A stretch of 64,000 nt of DNA from Bacteroidetes bacterium 47-18 (GCA_001897155.1 MKSF01000009.1:55424-119423); one strand, 5' to 3'; counted from the stretch's first letter, positions 54,119 through 63,931 are shown. A program made the numbers and translations. Notes: generated by a model from the sequence alone, not told the origin.

Positions 54119-55174
54119 TTATTCAGGCTCCTGCTGGCTCAGGCAGTGGAAGCTTCCGAGTCCCCAGATGATATCTGTGGAGTCTATTCCTACCACGCGC
54201 CTGTCAGGGAAATGCGCCTGGATAATATCCAGCGCTTTATCATCCTTGCTGCAGCGGTAAGTAGGTACTATCACCGCGCTGTTGGCAATATAGAAATTGG
54301 CATAAGAGGCCGGCAGGCGCTGGTCTTCGTAGACCACCGGGTCCGGCATCGGCAGCTCTACCACGTTCAGCTGCTTACCGCCAGGAAGGCGCATCTGCTG
54401 CAACTGCCTGAGGTTCACCTGCAGGAGCTCATAATTCTCGTCCTGCCGGTTCTCTTCCACCACGGTGAGCACCGTATCAGTGTTCACAAAGCGCACGGTA
54501 TCATCAATATGCCCGTCCGTATCGTCCCCTACAATACCGTCATCCACCCACAGCACCTGCTCCACACCGTAATAGTTATGCAGGTAGGTCTCTATTTCCC
54601 CCTGGCTCAGGTGAGGGTTACGATTGGGGTTCAGGAGACAGGAGCGGGAGGTCAGCAGGGTTCCTTTATCATTGAATTCCACCGATCCGCCTTCCATCAC
54701 GATACCGGGATGATACACGGGGATGCCGTAAGCTTCCGCTATCCTTGTGGGTATCACATCATCCAGGTCGTACGGGGGATATTTATTGCCCCAGGCATTA
54801 TAGCCCCAGTCAACGATCACTTTGCCCTGCGCTTTATGCCTGTGCAGTAAAAATGCCGGACCGTGGTCCCTGCACCAGGCATCGTTGGTGGGGTGCATAA
54901 AGAAGCGCACCCTGGCAAGGTCCACCCCCTCAGCAGCCAGGCATTGCGTTGCAAAATCCTGCATAGCCTTATCCGCCACATTGATATGCACCATTTCACC
55001 CTGCGTCACTTCTTTTATAAACCGGCAGTAATTAGGATATACGGCATCCAGCTTACCAGGCCACGAGACTTCCTTATGAGGCCAGCTCAGCCAGGTGGCA
55101 CTATGCTTTACCCATTCTGCAGGAAAATAAAAGCCATCTGCAGCCGGTAATGTATTTCTTATCTCAAAAGCCAT
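54119..55174 (-). CDS. aguA: Agmatine deiminase
   Basis: 351 residues; converts agmatine to N-carbamoylputrescine and ammonia. Active-site features are kept: WCRDHGPAF, MEGGSVEFN, DGHIDDTVRFV and the C-terminal nucleophile Cys in GSFHCLSQQ. Second gene after aguB, 110 bases downstream on the same strand. The pair covers agmatine to putrescine. The arginine decarboxylase that would make agmatine is not in the window. Confidence 0.94.
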   Translation of the reverse strand: MAFEIRNTLPAADGFYFPAEWVKHSATWLSWPHKEVSWPGKLDAVYPNYCRFIKEVTQGEMVHINVADKAMQDFATQCLAAEGVDLARVRFFMHPTNDAWCRDHGPAFLLHRHKAQGKVIVDWGYNAWGNKYPPYDLDDVIPTRIAEAYGIPVYHPGIVMEGGSVEFNDKGTLLTSRSCLLNPNRNPHLSQGEIETYLHNYYGVEQVLWVDDGIVGDDTDGHIDDTVRFVNTDTVLTVVEENRQDENYELLQVNLRQLQQMRLPGGKQLNVVELPMPDPVVYEDQRLPASYANFYIANSAVIVPTYRCSKDDKALDIIQAHFPDRRVVGIDSTDIIWGLGSFHCLSQQEPE

Positions 55175-55284
55175 AAATACTTCTTTATGTTATAATAGGA
55201 ATGTGATGTAAATGCAGTACATTTTAAAACCACACTCACATCACATGGATATATCTGTCAATACTATTTTTTATACGTCCGGTT

Positions 55285-56160
55285 TTAATCTTCGTCTATA
55301 TAGCGTTTGGTTATAGGCTGGTAGGAATCTATCCTCCTGTCCCTTAAGAACGGCCAGTGGGTACGGTACCGGTCGGACGCCTGAGTGTCTATTTCCACTA
55401 CAGCCACTTCCTCTTCCTCGTGGGAGGCCTTGTACATTATTGTACCGAAAGGATTGGATACAAAAGAGCCGCCCCAGAACTTCATAGCGCCGTCCTGCTC
55501 AAAGCCGCAACGGTTCACGCTCACCACGTGCACCCCGTTGGCCACGGCGTGGCTGCGCTGTATGGTCTGCCAGGCATTGTATTGCTCCGTATTGGTATCA
55601 GGATCCTGGGAGGTGGCCCAGCCTATGGCGGTAGGATAAAATAATATCTCCGCGCCCATCAGGGAAGTGATGCGGGCCGCTTCGGGATACCACTGGTCCC
55701 AGCAGATCAGCACACCGATAGTGGCAAACCTGGTCTTAAAGACCTTATAGCCCGTATCGCCGGGAGTAAAGTAAAATTTCTCGTAATATGCCGGGTCGTC
55801 CGGTATATGCATCTTCCTGTACTTACCCAGGTAAGAACCGTCTGCATCCAATACCGCGGTGGTGTTATGATACAGCCCTTCCGCCCTTTTCTCGAACAGG
55901 GAGGCTATGATCACCACGCCCAGTTCCTTAGCCACGGCGCTCAGGGCATCCGTGCTGGGACCGGGAATGGCTTCTGCCAGTAAAAAATTATCATAATCTT
56001 CCACATCACAAAAATACAATGATGTGAAAAGCTCCTGCAGACATACTATCTGGGCGCCTTTTTGTGCCGCCTCTCTCACACCCCTGATCGCTTTTTGCAG
56101 ATTTTCCGCCTTGTCTGCGGTGCAGGTATGCTGTACCAGTCCTACTTTTACTTTCGCCAT
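55285..56160 (-). CDS. aguB: N-carbamoylputrescine amidase
   Basis: 291-residue nitrilase-fold enzyme that cleaves N-carbamoylputrescine to putrescine, CO2 and ammonia. The catalytic Glu-Lys-Cys triad is visible in LQELFTSLYF, GKYRKMHIPDD and VLICWDQWYPEA. A TACTTTTG -7 box (minus strand, 56193-56186) lies about 26 bases before the start. An inverted repeat ATGTGATGT/ACATCACAT (55201-55246) lies between it and aguA. Confidence 0.93.
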   Translation of the reverse strand: MAKVKVGLVQHTCTADKAENLQKAIRGVREAAQKGAQIVCLQELFTSLYFCDVEDYDNFLLAEAIPGPSTDALSAVAKELGVVIIASLFEKRAEGLYHNTTAVLDADGSYLGKYRKMHIPDDPAYYEKFYFTPGDTGYKVFKTRFATIGVLICWDQWYPEAARITSLMGAEILFYPTAIGWATSQDPDTNTEQYNAWQTIQRSHAVANGVHVVSVNRCGFEQDGAMKFWGGSFVSNPFGTIMYKASHEEEEVAVVEIDTQASDRYRTHWPFLRDRRIDSYQPITKRYIDED

Positions 56161-56341
56161 GCTTAATTGATGTATTTTTAGTCTACAAAAGTAATATTTT
56201 ATTTACAGTTCTGATGTTATGATTTCCTAATTTCATACAAAACAGGCCCCTGCTTTTTAACCTATATGTTATTATATACGCAATACCCTTCTTTCTTGCC
56301 ATAAATTGTGGTATTTTTACAGGTTTGAACAACAGAGGAAA

Positions 56342-57148
56342 ATGAATATAAGAAAATATATACAGGCTGTTTTAATGCTATGTTGCAGTATGGTGCTGCT
56401 GGCTTCCTGCGGCAGCAGCAAAAAGCTGGGCGACAAGACAGCGGACAGGGGCAGTAAAGTACCGCAGCAGGCCATACAGCCGGAAGATTATTACAAGCAG
56501 ATCCTGCTTTACAAAAGCTTTTTCGGCAAGGCCAATATGCAGATCACCACACCCAAAATGAGCCAGAAGGTGATCGCCAATATCAAAATGAACCACCTGA
56601 AAAACATCTGGTCCTCGGTCTCCGCTATGGGAGGCATCGTGGAGGTGGCCCGGGCCTATATCACGCCGGACAGCCTGAAGGCGCTGCTGCCTATGTCCAG
56701 GGACGCCTACGCCTTATCCTTCCAGGAAGGGCTCTCGCTCATACAGGCCGAGCTGGAGTTCGTATCCCTCCAGAACCTCTTTTTGGGCAACCCGCTGATC
56801 ACCGGCAAAAGCAACGCCAAAGCCTCCGAAACAGATTCCACAACGATACAGGTACAGGTAGAGCAGGATGGATATATCCTCACCGTTAAATACGACAAGG
56901 AGACTCAGCTCATCCGCGAACAGCTTATTACGCACACCGGCAAGCAATTCTCCTGCAGGATACAGCAGGGCAATTACAAGCCGCTGTCAGACAAGCAGCC
57001 CTTTGCCTTTGCACGCACCATTGAAATAGACAACAACGGGGAGCAGACCCTCGTAAGCCTCGACTTTACAAGGGCAGATATCGATATTCCCGCGGAGGTA
57101 AGCTTCAGGATACCTGACTCCTACACTTTGCAAACCATCAAAAAATAA
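56342..57148 (+). CDS. DUF4292 lipoprotein
   Basis: 268 residues from the ATG at 56342, which starts the signal peptide; lipobox LLASC. The rest matches the DUF4292 pattern, with a lipid-binding LolA/LolB-like fold predicted for the family (KANMQITTPKMSQKV, SLDFTRADIDIPAEVSF). Probably on the periplasmic side of the outer membrane. It is followed by the DUF6787 gene 23 bases later. In this phylum DUF4292 proteins are widespread and not characterised. Confidence 0.83.
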   Translation: MNIRKYIQAVLMLCCSMVLLASCGSSKKLGDKTADRGSKVPQQAIQPEDYYKQILLYKSFFGKANMQITTPKMSQKVIANIKMNHLKNIWSSVSAMGGIVEVARAYITPDSLKALLPMSRDAYALSFQEGLSLIQAELEFVSLQNLFLGNPLITGKSNAKASETDSTTIQVQVEQDGYILTVKYDKETQLIREQLITHTGKQFSCRIQQGNYKPLSDKQPFAFARTIEIDNNGEQTLVSLDFTRADIDIPAEVSFRIPDSYTLQTIKK

Positions 57149-57171
57149 ATACGTCCATATACTCTTTTGTA

Positions 57172-57516
57172 ATGAAAGAATGCTGCAATACTCCCGGTAA
57201 CTCCACCAAACCCATGTCCGACAAAAAAAACTACCTCAGTAAGCTCCAGGAAAAATGGAAGCTCAACAGCATCTTCCAGGTGATCATGGTGCTGATCATC
57301 TTCACCCTCGGAGGATCCACCTGCGCCTACCTGGGCAGAAAGCTCATGCCCCTGATCGGACTGGACAAAGGAGTCGCTTACTGGGTGGTGTACATTCTTA
57401 TCGTTACCGTTCTCTGGCCGGCCTGCGTGCTCATTTACAGCATCCTGCTGGGGCAGTACCCTTTCTTCAGGAAGTATCTCAGCCAGATGGGCAGAAGAAT
57501 CGTGGGCAAAAAATAA
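57172..57516 (+). CDS. DUF6787-type small membrane protein
   Basis: 114 residues with two membrane helices (about 40-60 and 70-92), preceded by KLQEKWKLNSIFQVIM and followed by GQYPFFRKYLSQMGRRI, the layout of DUF6787. Start could be 57172 or the in-frame ATG at 57214. Function unknown. Same direction as DUF4292 and the histone-deacetylase-like gene, and probably one transcript. Confidence 0.75.
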   Translation: MKECCNTPGNSTKPMSDKKNYLSKLQEKWKLNSIFQVIMVLIIFTLGGSTCAYLGRKLMPLIGLDKGVAYWVVYILIVTVLWPACVLIYSILLGQYPFFRKYLSQMGRRIVGKK

Positions 57517-57559
57517 TCTCCCGGAATAGCAAAAAACGTTTCGTCATTCGGCACATTCT

Positions 57560-58462
57560 ATGTATGCGGTAGCATTCCATCCCCGATATGTACACCCGGT
57601 ACCGGACGGCCACAGGTTCCCTATGGTCAAATACGAGCTGCTGCCGCAACAGCTCGTACACAGGGGTATTGTGGCCCCGCAGCAGTTTTTCCGCCCCGGT
57701 GAGGCAGCGCTACAGCATATTTACAGGGTACACGACAAAGATTATACAGACCGTTTTGTCCAGCTCCGGCTATCCTATCATGAAGGCCGGCGGACTGGCT
57801 TCATCCAGGACACCGACCTGGTGGAGCGGGAGCTGCTACTGGTACAGGGCACTATAGATGGGGCGGTACGGGCGCTTGACGACGGCATAGCCTTTAATAT
57901 AGCAGGCGGCACCCACCACGCATGCCGCGCTCACGGGGAAGGCTTTTGTATGCTCAATGATCAGGCCGTTGCCGCACAGTACCTGCTGGACCATACGCCT
58001 GTGCAACGAGTGCTGATCGTAGACCTCGACGTCCACCAGGGTAACGGCACAGCCGATATTTTCCGGGGCCGGAGTGAGGTCTATACCTTTTCCATGCATT
58101 GCGAGCATAATTATCCTTTTCACAAGCAGACCTCCCACAGGGATATAGGCCTGGAGGCCGGCACCACGGACGATACTTACCTGCACCTCCTTGCAGAAAA
58201 CCTGCACGACATTATCCGTACTTTCCGCCCCGGCTTTATCTTTTACCAGGCCGGTGTGGATATTCTCTATGCGGATAAGATGGGAAAGCTGCAATGCACG
58301 CTTGAGGGCTGTAAAGCCCGTGACAGGATAGTTATGGAAACCGCATATGCCCATGGCATACCGGTACAATGCAGCATGGGCGGCGGCTACGCTGCCGATA
58401 TCCGCATCCTGCTGGAAGCACATACCAATACGTATATAACAGCCAATGAAATATTCCTTTAA
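57560..58462 (+). CDS. Histone deacetylase-like amidohydrolase
   Basis: 300 residues, arginase/deacetylase fold. The zinc and catalytic residues are seen in GGTHHACRAHGEGF (tandem His), VLIVDLDVHQGNGTA (Asp-x-His) and YQAGVDILYADKMG (Asp). Bacterial members act on acetylated polyamines or other small acetyl amides. The nearby aguA/aguB putrescine genes make an acetylpolyamine substrate conceivable, but that is inference. It converges on the DUF808 gene. Confidence 0.88.
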   Translation: MYAVAFHPRYVHPVPDGHRFPMVKYELLPQQLVHRGIVAPQQFFRPGEAALQHIYRVHDKDYTDRFVQLRLSYHEGRRTGFIQDTDLVERELLLVQGTIDGAVRALDDGIAFNIAGGTHHACRAHGEGFCMLNDQAVAAQYLLDHTPVQRVLIVDLDVHQGNGTADIFRGRSEVYTFSMHCEHNYPFHKQTSHRDIGLEAGTTDDTYLHLLAENLHDIIRTFRPGFIFYQAGVDILYADKMGKLQCTLEGCKARDRIVMETAYAHGIPVQCSMGGGYAADIRILLEAHTNTYITANEIFL

Positions 58463-58498
58463 GTGCTGCGCCGGTCCGAGGTGAGCCGGGAAAGACCG

Positions 58499-59383
58499 TT
58501 ATACACTTTCCGGCTGCTTTTTGCGGAAGGCCCCGATCAGCTTTTTGACGCCTGTCACCAGGATCACTACCAGCAGACCTGCCGCCAGCCCTACCCCCAG
58601 CTCCTTGAGAATAGCAGGCACGGCGGGAAATACAGGATGGAGAAAAGGTATATTATGTACAAAGATACCGCCGGATACCAGCAGCAATGCCACGGTACCG
58701 ATAACGGCGAAGAATTTGATGATCAGCGGCAGCAGTTTTACCAGCAGGTGACCCAGCTTTGACAGCAAGCCTTTATCCCCGGACCTTTTTATCAGCCTGA
58801 ACCCGGCATCGTCCATCCGGACGATAAGGGCTACAAGCCCGTAAACGCCCACGGTGGCCAGCACAGCCACCACGCTGACCGTCATGATCTGCACAGGCAG
58901 GCTTTTATCCAGTACCGTGCCCAGCGCTATGATCACGATCTCTATCGATAAGATGAAGTCGGTGGAAATGGCAGACCGGATCTTGGCTTTTTCCGCTACG
59001 CCCGCATCTTCCCTGGCTTCCTGTATGACCTCCTTTCCTTTAGGGGTGCGATGCAAAAAATATTCCACGATCTTCTCCGCGCCCTCATAGGCCAGGAAAA
59101 GGCCGCCCAGCACCAGGATCACCTTGATGGCAAGCGGAAAGAACACGTTCAGCAGCAGGGCGACCGGTATGATGATCAGCTTGTTCAGGAAGGAGCCCTT
59201 GGTGATAGCCCACAAAACCGGTAATTCTCGTGAAGATAAAAAGCCTGTCGCTTTCTCCGCATTCACTGCCAGGTCATCACCCAGTATGCCGGCAGTCTTA
59301 CGGGTAGCCACCTTGCTGGCTACCGCAACGTCATCCATTAAGGCCGCTATATCATCCAAAACAGCAAATATTCCCGATGCCAT
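58499..59383 (-). CDS. DUF808 (YedI-like) membrane protein
   Basis: 294 residues matching the DUF808 family throughout: MASGIFAVLDDIAALMDDVA at the start, AVNAEKATGFLSSRELPVLW, then five to six membrane helices including LVLGGLFLAYEGAEKIVEY and STDFILSIEIVIIALGTVL. No established function. It faces the histone-deacetylase-like gene tail-to-tail and diverges from the DUF421 gene. Confidence 0.9.
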   Translation of the reverse strand: MASGIFAVLDDIAALMDDVAVASKVATRKTAGILGDDLAVNAEKATGFLSSRELPVLWAITKGSFLNKLIIIPVALLLNVFFPLAIKVILVLGGLFLAYEGAEKIVEYFLHRTPKGKEVIQEAREDAGVAEKAKIRSAISTDFILSIEIVIIALGTVLDKSLPVQIMTVSVVAVLATVGVYGLVALIVRMDDAGFRLIKRSGDKGLLSKLGHLLVKLLPLIIKFFAVIGTVALLLVSGGIFVHNIPFLHPVFPAVPAILKELGVGLAAGLLVVILVTGVKKLIGAFRKKQPESV

Positions 59384-59530
59384 TCTTTAGTATTTTAAGT
59401 GGTAAAAATATTGAATTAAATTTCAAATCCGCACAGTCGTGCATCCTTTATTCAACAATTTTTCAGCCGTTATGTTTATACCACAACGTGCCGGCTCATA
59501 CCAAAGCGACACTTAATAATAGTAATATAT

Positions 59531-60226
59531 ATGAAGCAGCATATTGACTGGCAGCAATTGCTGGTAGGAGACGAAAACTGGGACTTCCTCCTGGAGATCA
59601 TACTCCGTACCGGTCTCATGATAACCATTATCATACTGGCGCTCCGGATATTGGGGAAAAGAGGCGTCAAGCAGCTTTCTATTTTCGAGTTGGTAGTGAT
59701 CATCAGCTTCGGCTCCGCCGCGGGAGATCCTATGATCTATAAGGAGATCGGCATACTTACCGCTGCCGTTGTGCTGATGGTGATCATCCTGGCGTATAAG
59801 ATACTGGTATTCTTTATAGGACGGAACAAGACATTCGAAAATATCATGGAAGGCCGGCCGCTCTGTCTTATCAGGGACGGCAGGTTTGCTATGCAGAACT
59901 TCAGGAAAGAATCCCTGGGCTCACACGAGCTCTATTCAGCGCTGCGGGTTAAAGGCGTATCGCAACTGGGACAGGTACAGACCGCTATAGAGGAAATATC
60001 AGGCGACATCAGTGTTTTCTATTACGAAGATCACGAAGTGAAATACGGGCTACCCATCATGCCTGACGTGCTGGAGCAGGGACTTACTGAAATCCCCGCG
60101 CCGGGCTATTATGCCTGCACCTATTGCGGATTTACGGAAAGCAAGACATCCCGGAGCGCCACCATATGCACCTCCTGCGGGAAATCGGAATGGCTGCCCG
60201 CTTCCAACAGCCGCCGCGTCACATAA
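59531..60226 (+). CDS. DUF421 (YetF-like) membrane protein with C-terminal zinc ribbon
   Basis: 231 residues. Three N-terminal helices (about 25-95) include GKRGVKQLSIFELVVIISFG, which matches the DUF421/YetF core, followed by the cytoplasmic domain (PLCLIRDGRFAMQNFRKESL). The last 35 residues form a CxxC...CxxC unit (CTYCGF and CTSCGK), a rubredoxin-like zinc ribbon not seen in typical DUF421 proteins. Bacillus YetF relatives support spore germination or membrane functions; the role here is unknown. Confidence 0.85.
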   Translation: MKQHIDWQQLLVGDENWDFLLEIILRTGLMITIIILALRILGKRGVKQLSIFELVVIISFGSAAGDPMIYKEIGILTAAVVLMVIILAYKILVFFIGRNKTFENIMEGRPLCLIRDGRFAMQNFRKESLGSHELYSALRVKGVSQLGQVQTAIEEISGDISVFYYEDHEVKYGLPIMPDVLEQGLTEIPAPGYYACTYCGFTESKTSRSATICTSCGKSEWLPASNSRRVT

Positions 60227-60282
60227 GCACGGTACCATAACCTGTTTAAATTATTCACACACCTGAACTGATATTCACACAC

Positions 60283-60780
60283 ATGAACTTACCAGACCAC
60301 ATTTTACAACAGATAGGCAACATACTGCTCGAGAGAACGGAAAGCATCGCAATAGCGGAAAGCGTTACTTCAGGGCTGCTGCAACAGGCCTTTTCCTGTA
60401 TACCTGACGCTTCCGATTGCTACAAAGGCGGTATCACGGCATATGCCAAAGAAGAAAAGATCAAGCTACTACAGGTGGATCCCGAAGAGGCGGAACGCGC
60501 GAATTGTGTATCTCCGCTCATTGCAGAGCAGATGGCCGGGCATGTCTCCAAACTGTTCGGTACATCCTGGGGACTGGCTACCACCGGGTATGCTACCGCT
60601 GTTTCCCAGTCAGGATTCCGGCTTTATGCCTATTACAGCATCCATTATGCCGGCCGTACACTGGCCACGCAAAAAATAGAGCTTCCGCCCGTTACACCAC
60701 CTGAAGAGGCCCAGCTTTCCTATGCCCGGACCGCCCTCACCAGATTACAGGAGCTGCTGCATACGCTTCAATCGTCCTGA
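60283..60780 (+). CDS. CinA-like nicotinamide-nucleotide amidase domain protein
   Basis: 165 residues corresponding to the C-terminal CinA domain: SIAIAESVTSGLLQQAF, YKGGITAYAKEEKI and GLATTGYAT. The stand-alone form (PncC type) deamidates NMN in NAD recycling. The C-terminal part has the usual helix. It starts in the second copy of a short 20-bp tandem duplication and follows DUF421 by 56 bases. Confidence 0.87.
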   Translation: MNLPDHILQQIGNILLERTESIAIAESVTSGLLQQAFSCIPDASDCYKGGITAYAKEEKIKLLQVDPEEAERANCVSPLIAEQMAGHVSKLFGTSWGLATTGYATAVSQSGFRLYAYYSIHYAGRTLATQKIELPPVTPPEEAQLSYARTALTRLQELLHTLQSS

Positions 60781-60927
60781 CGCTTATGGAAGCATACTGT
60801 ATGAGCGACCAATGGAAGTAAGCGTTGAAAACCTGTACATCAAATCCGCCTGGACGATCACAGGACGGCATTCCACAACAATATAAGCACAGTCAAGATT
60901 TCCATTGCCTCCCCTTGTATATTTTTT

Positions 60928-61107
60928 AGTGGCTATCTGCTTACAGGCAATAACCTTTTATTACGGATATGCCGGGATGTGTTAACTCTAGTTCAGAGAC
61001 TGCTTTTGCTATAAAGGAACTGAGGAGTGCTGGTCATACCGGACGGATGTGAGGCATCCCTTATAATAATGGGCAGCTTATAATGATTTTGTTCCTATAT
61101 AGTCAAT
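60928..61107 (+). mobile_element. MITE-like element, copy 9
   Basis: About 180 bp from AGTGGCTATCTGC to TATATAGTCAAT, with a worn core (CATACCGGACGGATGTGAGG). The flanks TATTTTTT and ACATTTTT agree in only part of their length, so the target repeat has decayed or shifted. It lies 150 bases after the CinA-like gene. Confidence 0.75.
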
Positions 61108-61194
61108 ACATTTTTACCCCAATGGCCTACCGGGCAGCAAAAACATCCAGTCAGCAGCCTGGTCCCTGCAACACATTCAAAAAGAGAAAATACG

Positions 61195-61202
61195 TATATT
61201 TG
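61195..61202 (+). promoter_or_regulatory. Probable -7 box for the lipase gene
   Basis: TATATTTG is a full match to TAnnTTTG and lies 41 bases before the start codon at 61244. No clear -33 element. Confidence 0.4.
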
Positions 61203-61243
61203 ACTACTTATTATTCTTTATCACCTATTACCAACCATATAAT

Positions 61244-62344
61244 ATGAAGCGCATATTACTTCCTATCCTGCTGCTGTTGTCGCAAACACTTTTCGCACAG
61301 GTATTGCAACCCGGATTTGATAAATCCGAATATATTGAAACCTTGAAGATCAATCACCGGGCGCATGTCGCGCTGAATGAATGGCAGGGTATTAAAGATA
61401 TCGGCGAACCGCAGCAATTCAGATTTCAGTACCGTTCACCCGAAGTTGCATTCGACAATATCTGGGACCTCTGGATACATCGCGGACAACCGGTGGCCGT
61501 CATCGCCGTAAGGGGCAGCATCCAGACCCAGGCCAGCTACCTGGCCAATCTTTACGCCGCTATGATCCCCGCCCAGGGCATACTGGAGCTGGAAAAGGAC
61601 TTTACCTTCACCTATAAGCTCGCGCAGGAACCCCGTGCTGCCGTACAGGTAGGCTGGTTTGTAGCCATGGCCTACCTGTCCCGGACGATCCTCCATAAAA
61701 TAGACTCCTGCTACCAGTCAGGCATCAAAGATTTTATACTGACCGGCCACAGCCAGGGCGGAGGCATTACATATATGCTCACGGCCTACCTGCGGAACCT
61801 CCAGCTTGACGGGCAGCTACCGGCCGATATCCGCTTCAAGACCTATTGCAGCGCGGGACCCAAGCCGGGTAACCTATTTTTTGCCTACGACTACGAAAAG
61901 CTTACAGAAGGAGGCTGGGCCTATAATGTCGTCAATACCGCAGACTGGGTACCTGATGTGCCGTTCTCTGTCCAGACCGTTAACGATTTTACTGCTGTCA
62001 ATCCCTTTTATCATGCCAAAGGGATGATAAAAAAACAAAAATTCCCCGTCAATATAGCGCTCAAAAGAGCTTACAGGCAGCTCAGCAGGCCGAGCCTGAA
62101 AGCACAGAGAAATTATGAGAAATATCTTGGTAAAATGGTATCCAAATCAGTCAGGAAGCAACTGCCCCAGTTTAACACTCCGGACTACTATAAAAGCAAC
62201 TATTATGTACGCACCGGCACTATCATCGTGCTTTATGCAGATGAAGCCTATTTTAAAATATACAGCAACGATCCATCCAATCCCGATATCTGGCAGCACC
62301 ACCTGCCTGCACAATACCTTTACCTTGTAGAGAAGCTACCGTAA
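61244..62344 (+). CDS. Class 3 lipase-like exported protein
   Basis: 366 residues. The signal peptide is MKRILLPILLLLSQTLFAQ. The alpha/beta-hydrolase nucleophile elbow is GHSQGGG with Ser in ILTGHSQGG (about residue 167). Later Asp and His candidates lie in NTADWVPDV and VNPFYHAK. The pattern matches the lipase class 3 family, but the substrate is unknown. Transcribed alone or with the TlpA-like gene 100 bases downstream. Confidence 0.85.
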   Translation: MKRILLPILLLLSQTLFAQVLQPGFDKSEYIETLKINHRAHVALNEWQGIKDIGEPQQFRFQYRSPEVAFDNIWDLWIHRGQPVAVIAVRGSIQTQASYLANLYAAMIPAQGILELEKDFTFTYKLAQEPRAAVQVGWFVAMAYLSRTILHKIDSCYQSGIKDFILTGHSQGGGITYMLTAYLRNLQLDGQLPADIRFKTYCSAGPKPGNLFFAYDYEKLTEGGWAYNVVNTADWVPDVPFSVQTVNDFTAVNPFYHAKGMIKKQKFPVNIALKRAYRQLSRPSLKAQRNYEKYLGKMVSKSVRKQLPQFNTPDYYKSNYYVRTGTIIVLYADEAYFKIYSNDPSNPDIWQHHLPAQYLYLVEKLP

Positions 62345-62444
62345 GCACCCATCCATAAAAAAATATGTGCGTATCTACAATAAAAGCTTTCTATAACAGT
62401 TATACAACAAAAATTAATTTCATTTTGTAAACCCACTTCCGGTT

Positions 62445-63626
62445 ATGCATATCATAGGGAAAATGATGCTTCTGCCGCTGCTGCTGATCACTTTAGCCGC
62501 AGGCGCTCAACAGGCTCCGGCAAAACAGCTTGTAAAGACACTTATTGAAAAATACAAAAAACAGGCAGGCATCTCCTACGATATCCTGTACCGGATAAAA
62601 TCTTTTGATAGTGAATCCCCCTTTGATATACAGTCATCCGTGATCCTGCAAAAGCGCTCTTCGGATACGGTCTTTAACAGCAAATTCCTGTACAGCCGGA
62701 AAGACTCGCTTGTGGACATCCATAAATATTATGATACCAAACGCCTCCTGGTCATAGACCATAACGAGCGCAAGATCACCGAATTCAACACGGCCAGGAT
62801 GGAAACTTTCCCGGTCACCGGTAATATAGATGGTAGCGTGCTGAATATCTATTTTACGGACATAGCCCGACTGGAAAAAAAGCTCGCCAATGAGAAAATA
62901 ACAACGGCCTATACAGATAGCGGTGCTTATCTTAAACTAACACTGCATCTCCCTGATGATGATGAATTTTATGATCGCGTGGAAAACATTTACATACATA
63001 AACCCGCGCTTACGATCAGCAGAATAACGTACCATGTACGCTACGGTGACCAGGTACAGCAGAATGACTGGCAGCTCAGCAATATCAGATTCGGAGCCAT
63101 CCCCGATAAAATATTCGACAGCCAAACAAAGCCTTTTTTAAAAGCATATGACAAAGAGACTTATAAACCGCTTACAGAAGCGGATTATAAATTACTGGAC
63201 AGCGGTACAGTGGTTCCTTCCATATCCGGCAAATGGTATCCTGATTATCAGCAGGAAAGCGTTTTAGAGCCAGGCGGCGGCATTACTATCCTGGATTTCT
63301 GGTACACTTCCTGTATGCCATGCATCAAAGCCATACCACACCTCAATAAGCTGCAGCAAAAATACGGGCGGCAATTACGGATCGTTGGCGTTAACCCGGT
63401 AGAGAACAAGGAAAAAGACCAGTCACGTATCAGCGCCTTCCTCCAGAGAACACCTATGGAATATCCCATCCTTATTACCGACACTATTCCTCAAGCATAT
63501 AATGTCAGGGGCTACCCCACTTTATACATTATAGACCGGGATGGTAAGGTCGCTTACGCCCAAATGGGTACTTCAGAAAATCTCTATGATGAGCTGGATG
63601 CCCTACTCAGCCAACTGATCAGGTAA
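62445..63626 (+). CDS. TlpA-like thioredoxin-fold exported protein
   Basis: 393 residues with a signal peptide (MMLLPLLLITLAAGAQQ). A long N-terminal domain (about 25-265) is of unknown function, rich in beta strands. The C-terminal thioredoxin-fold domain (about 270-393) has the active-site CMPC in DFWYTSCMPCIKAIPHL and the cis-Pro in VRGYPTLYIID. It likely reduces or isomerises disulfides in the periplasm. Bacteroidota often fuse such domains to unrelated N-termini. Confidence 0.87.
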   Translation: MHIIGKMMLLPLLLITLAAGAQQAPAKQLVKTLIEKYKKQAGISYDILYRIKSFDSESPFDIQSSVILQKRSSDTVFNSKFLYSRKDSLVDIHKYYDTKRLLVIDHNERKITEFNTARMETFPVTGNIDGSVLNIYFTDIARLEKKLANEKITTAYTDSGAYLKLTLHLPDDDEFYDRVENIYIHKPALTISRITYHVRYGDQVQQNDWQLSNIRFGAIPDKIFDSQTKPFLKAYDKETYKPLTEADYKLLDSGTVVPSISGKWYPDYQQESVLEPGGGITILDFWYTSCMPCIKAIPHLNKLQQKYGRQLRIVGVNPVENKEKDQSRISAFLQRTPMEYPILITDTIPQAYNVRGYPTLYIIDRDGKVAYAQMGTSENLYDELDALLSQLIR

Positions 63627-63931
63627 CTATAACCAGGAGCTTTATCAAACTACAATACGAGAGGTAGCCATGTTTTCATGACTGCCTCTTACTGTCTATA
63701 TAACAGACTTTGTAAAGCTGATCGGCCTGGTAATTACAATGGCTCCTTACCTGTTGGTTGGAACGGGTTTGCCGGTTACTGCTCACGGTCAGGGGGATGC
63801 TGGAGCTGCGTGTATATGTATTAGCTGCCGGGGTAGCGGTATAGCACGAGGAGAGCATGGGGAGATATAAAGGGGAATAGGTAGGAATAGGTATCTCTCT
63901 CCTCCTCCTCCTTTCCTCCCTCCAACAAAAA
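63627..63931. other. Intergenic region before the rRNA operon end
   Basis: No gene. An imperfect hairpin (63660-63690) follows the TlpA-like gene and may be its terminator. 63894-63923 is a 30-nt uninterrupted pyrimidine tract preceded by purine-rich DNA. A minus-strand frame here is low-complexity and not a protein. Confidence 0.5.
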
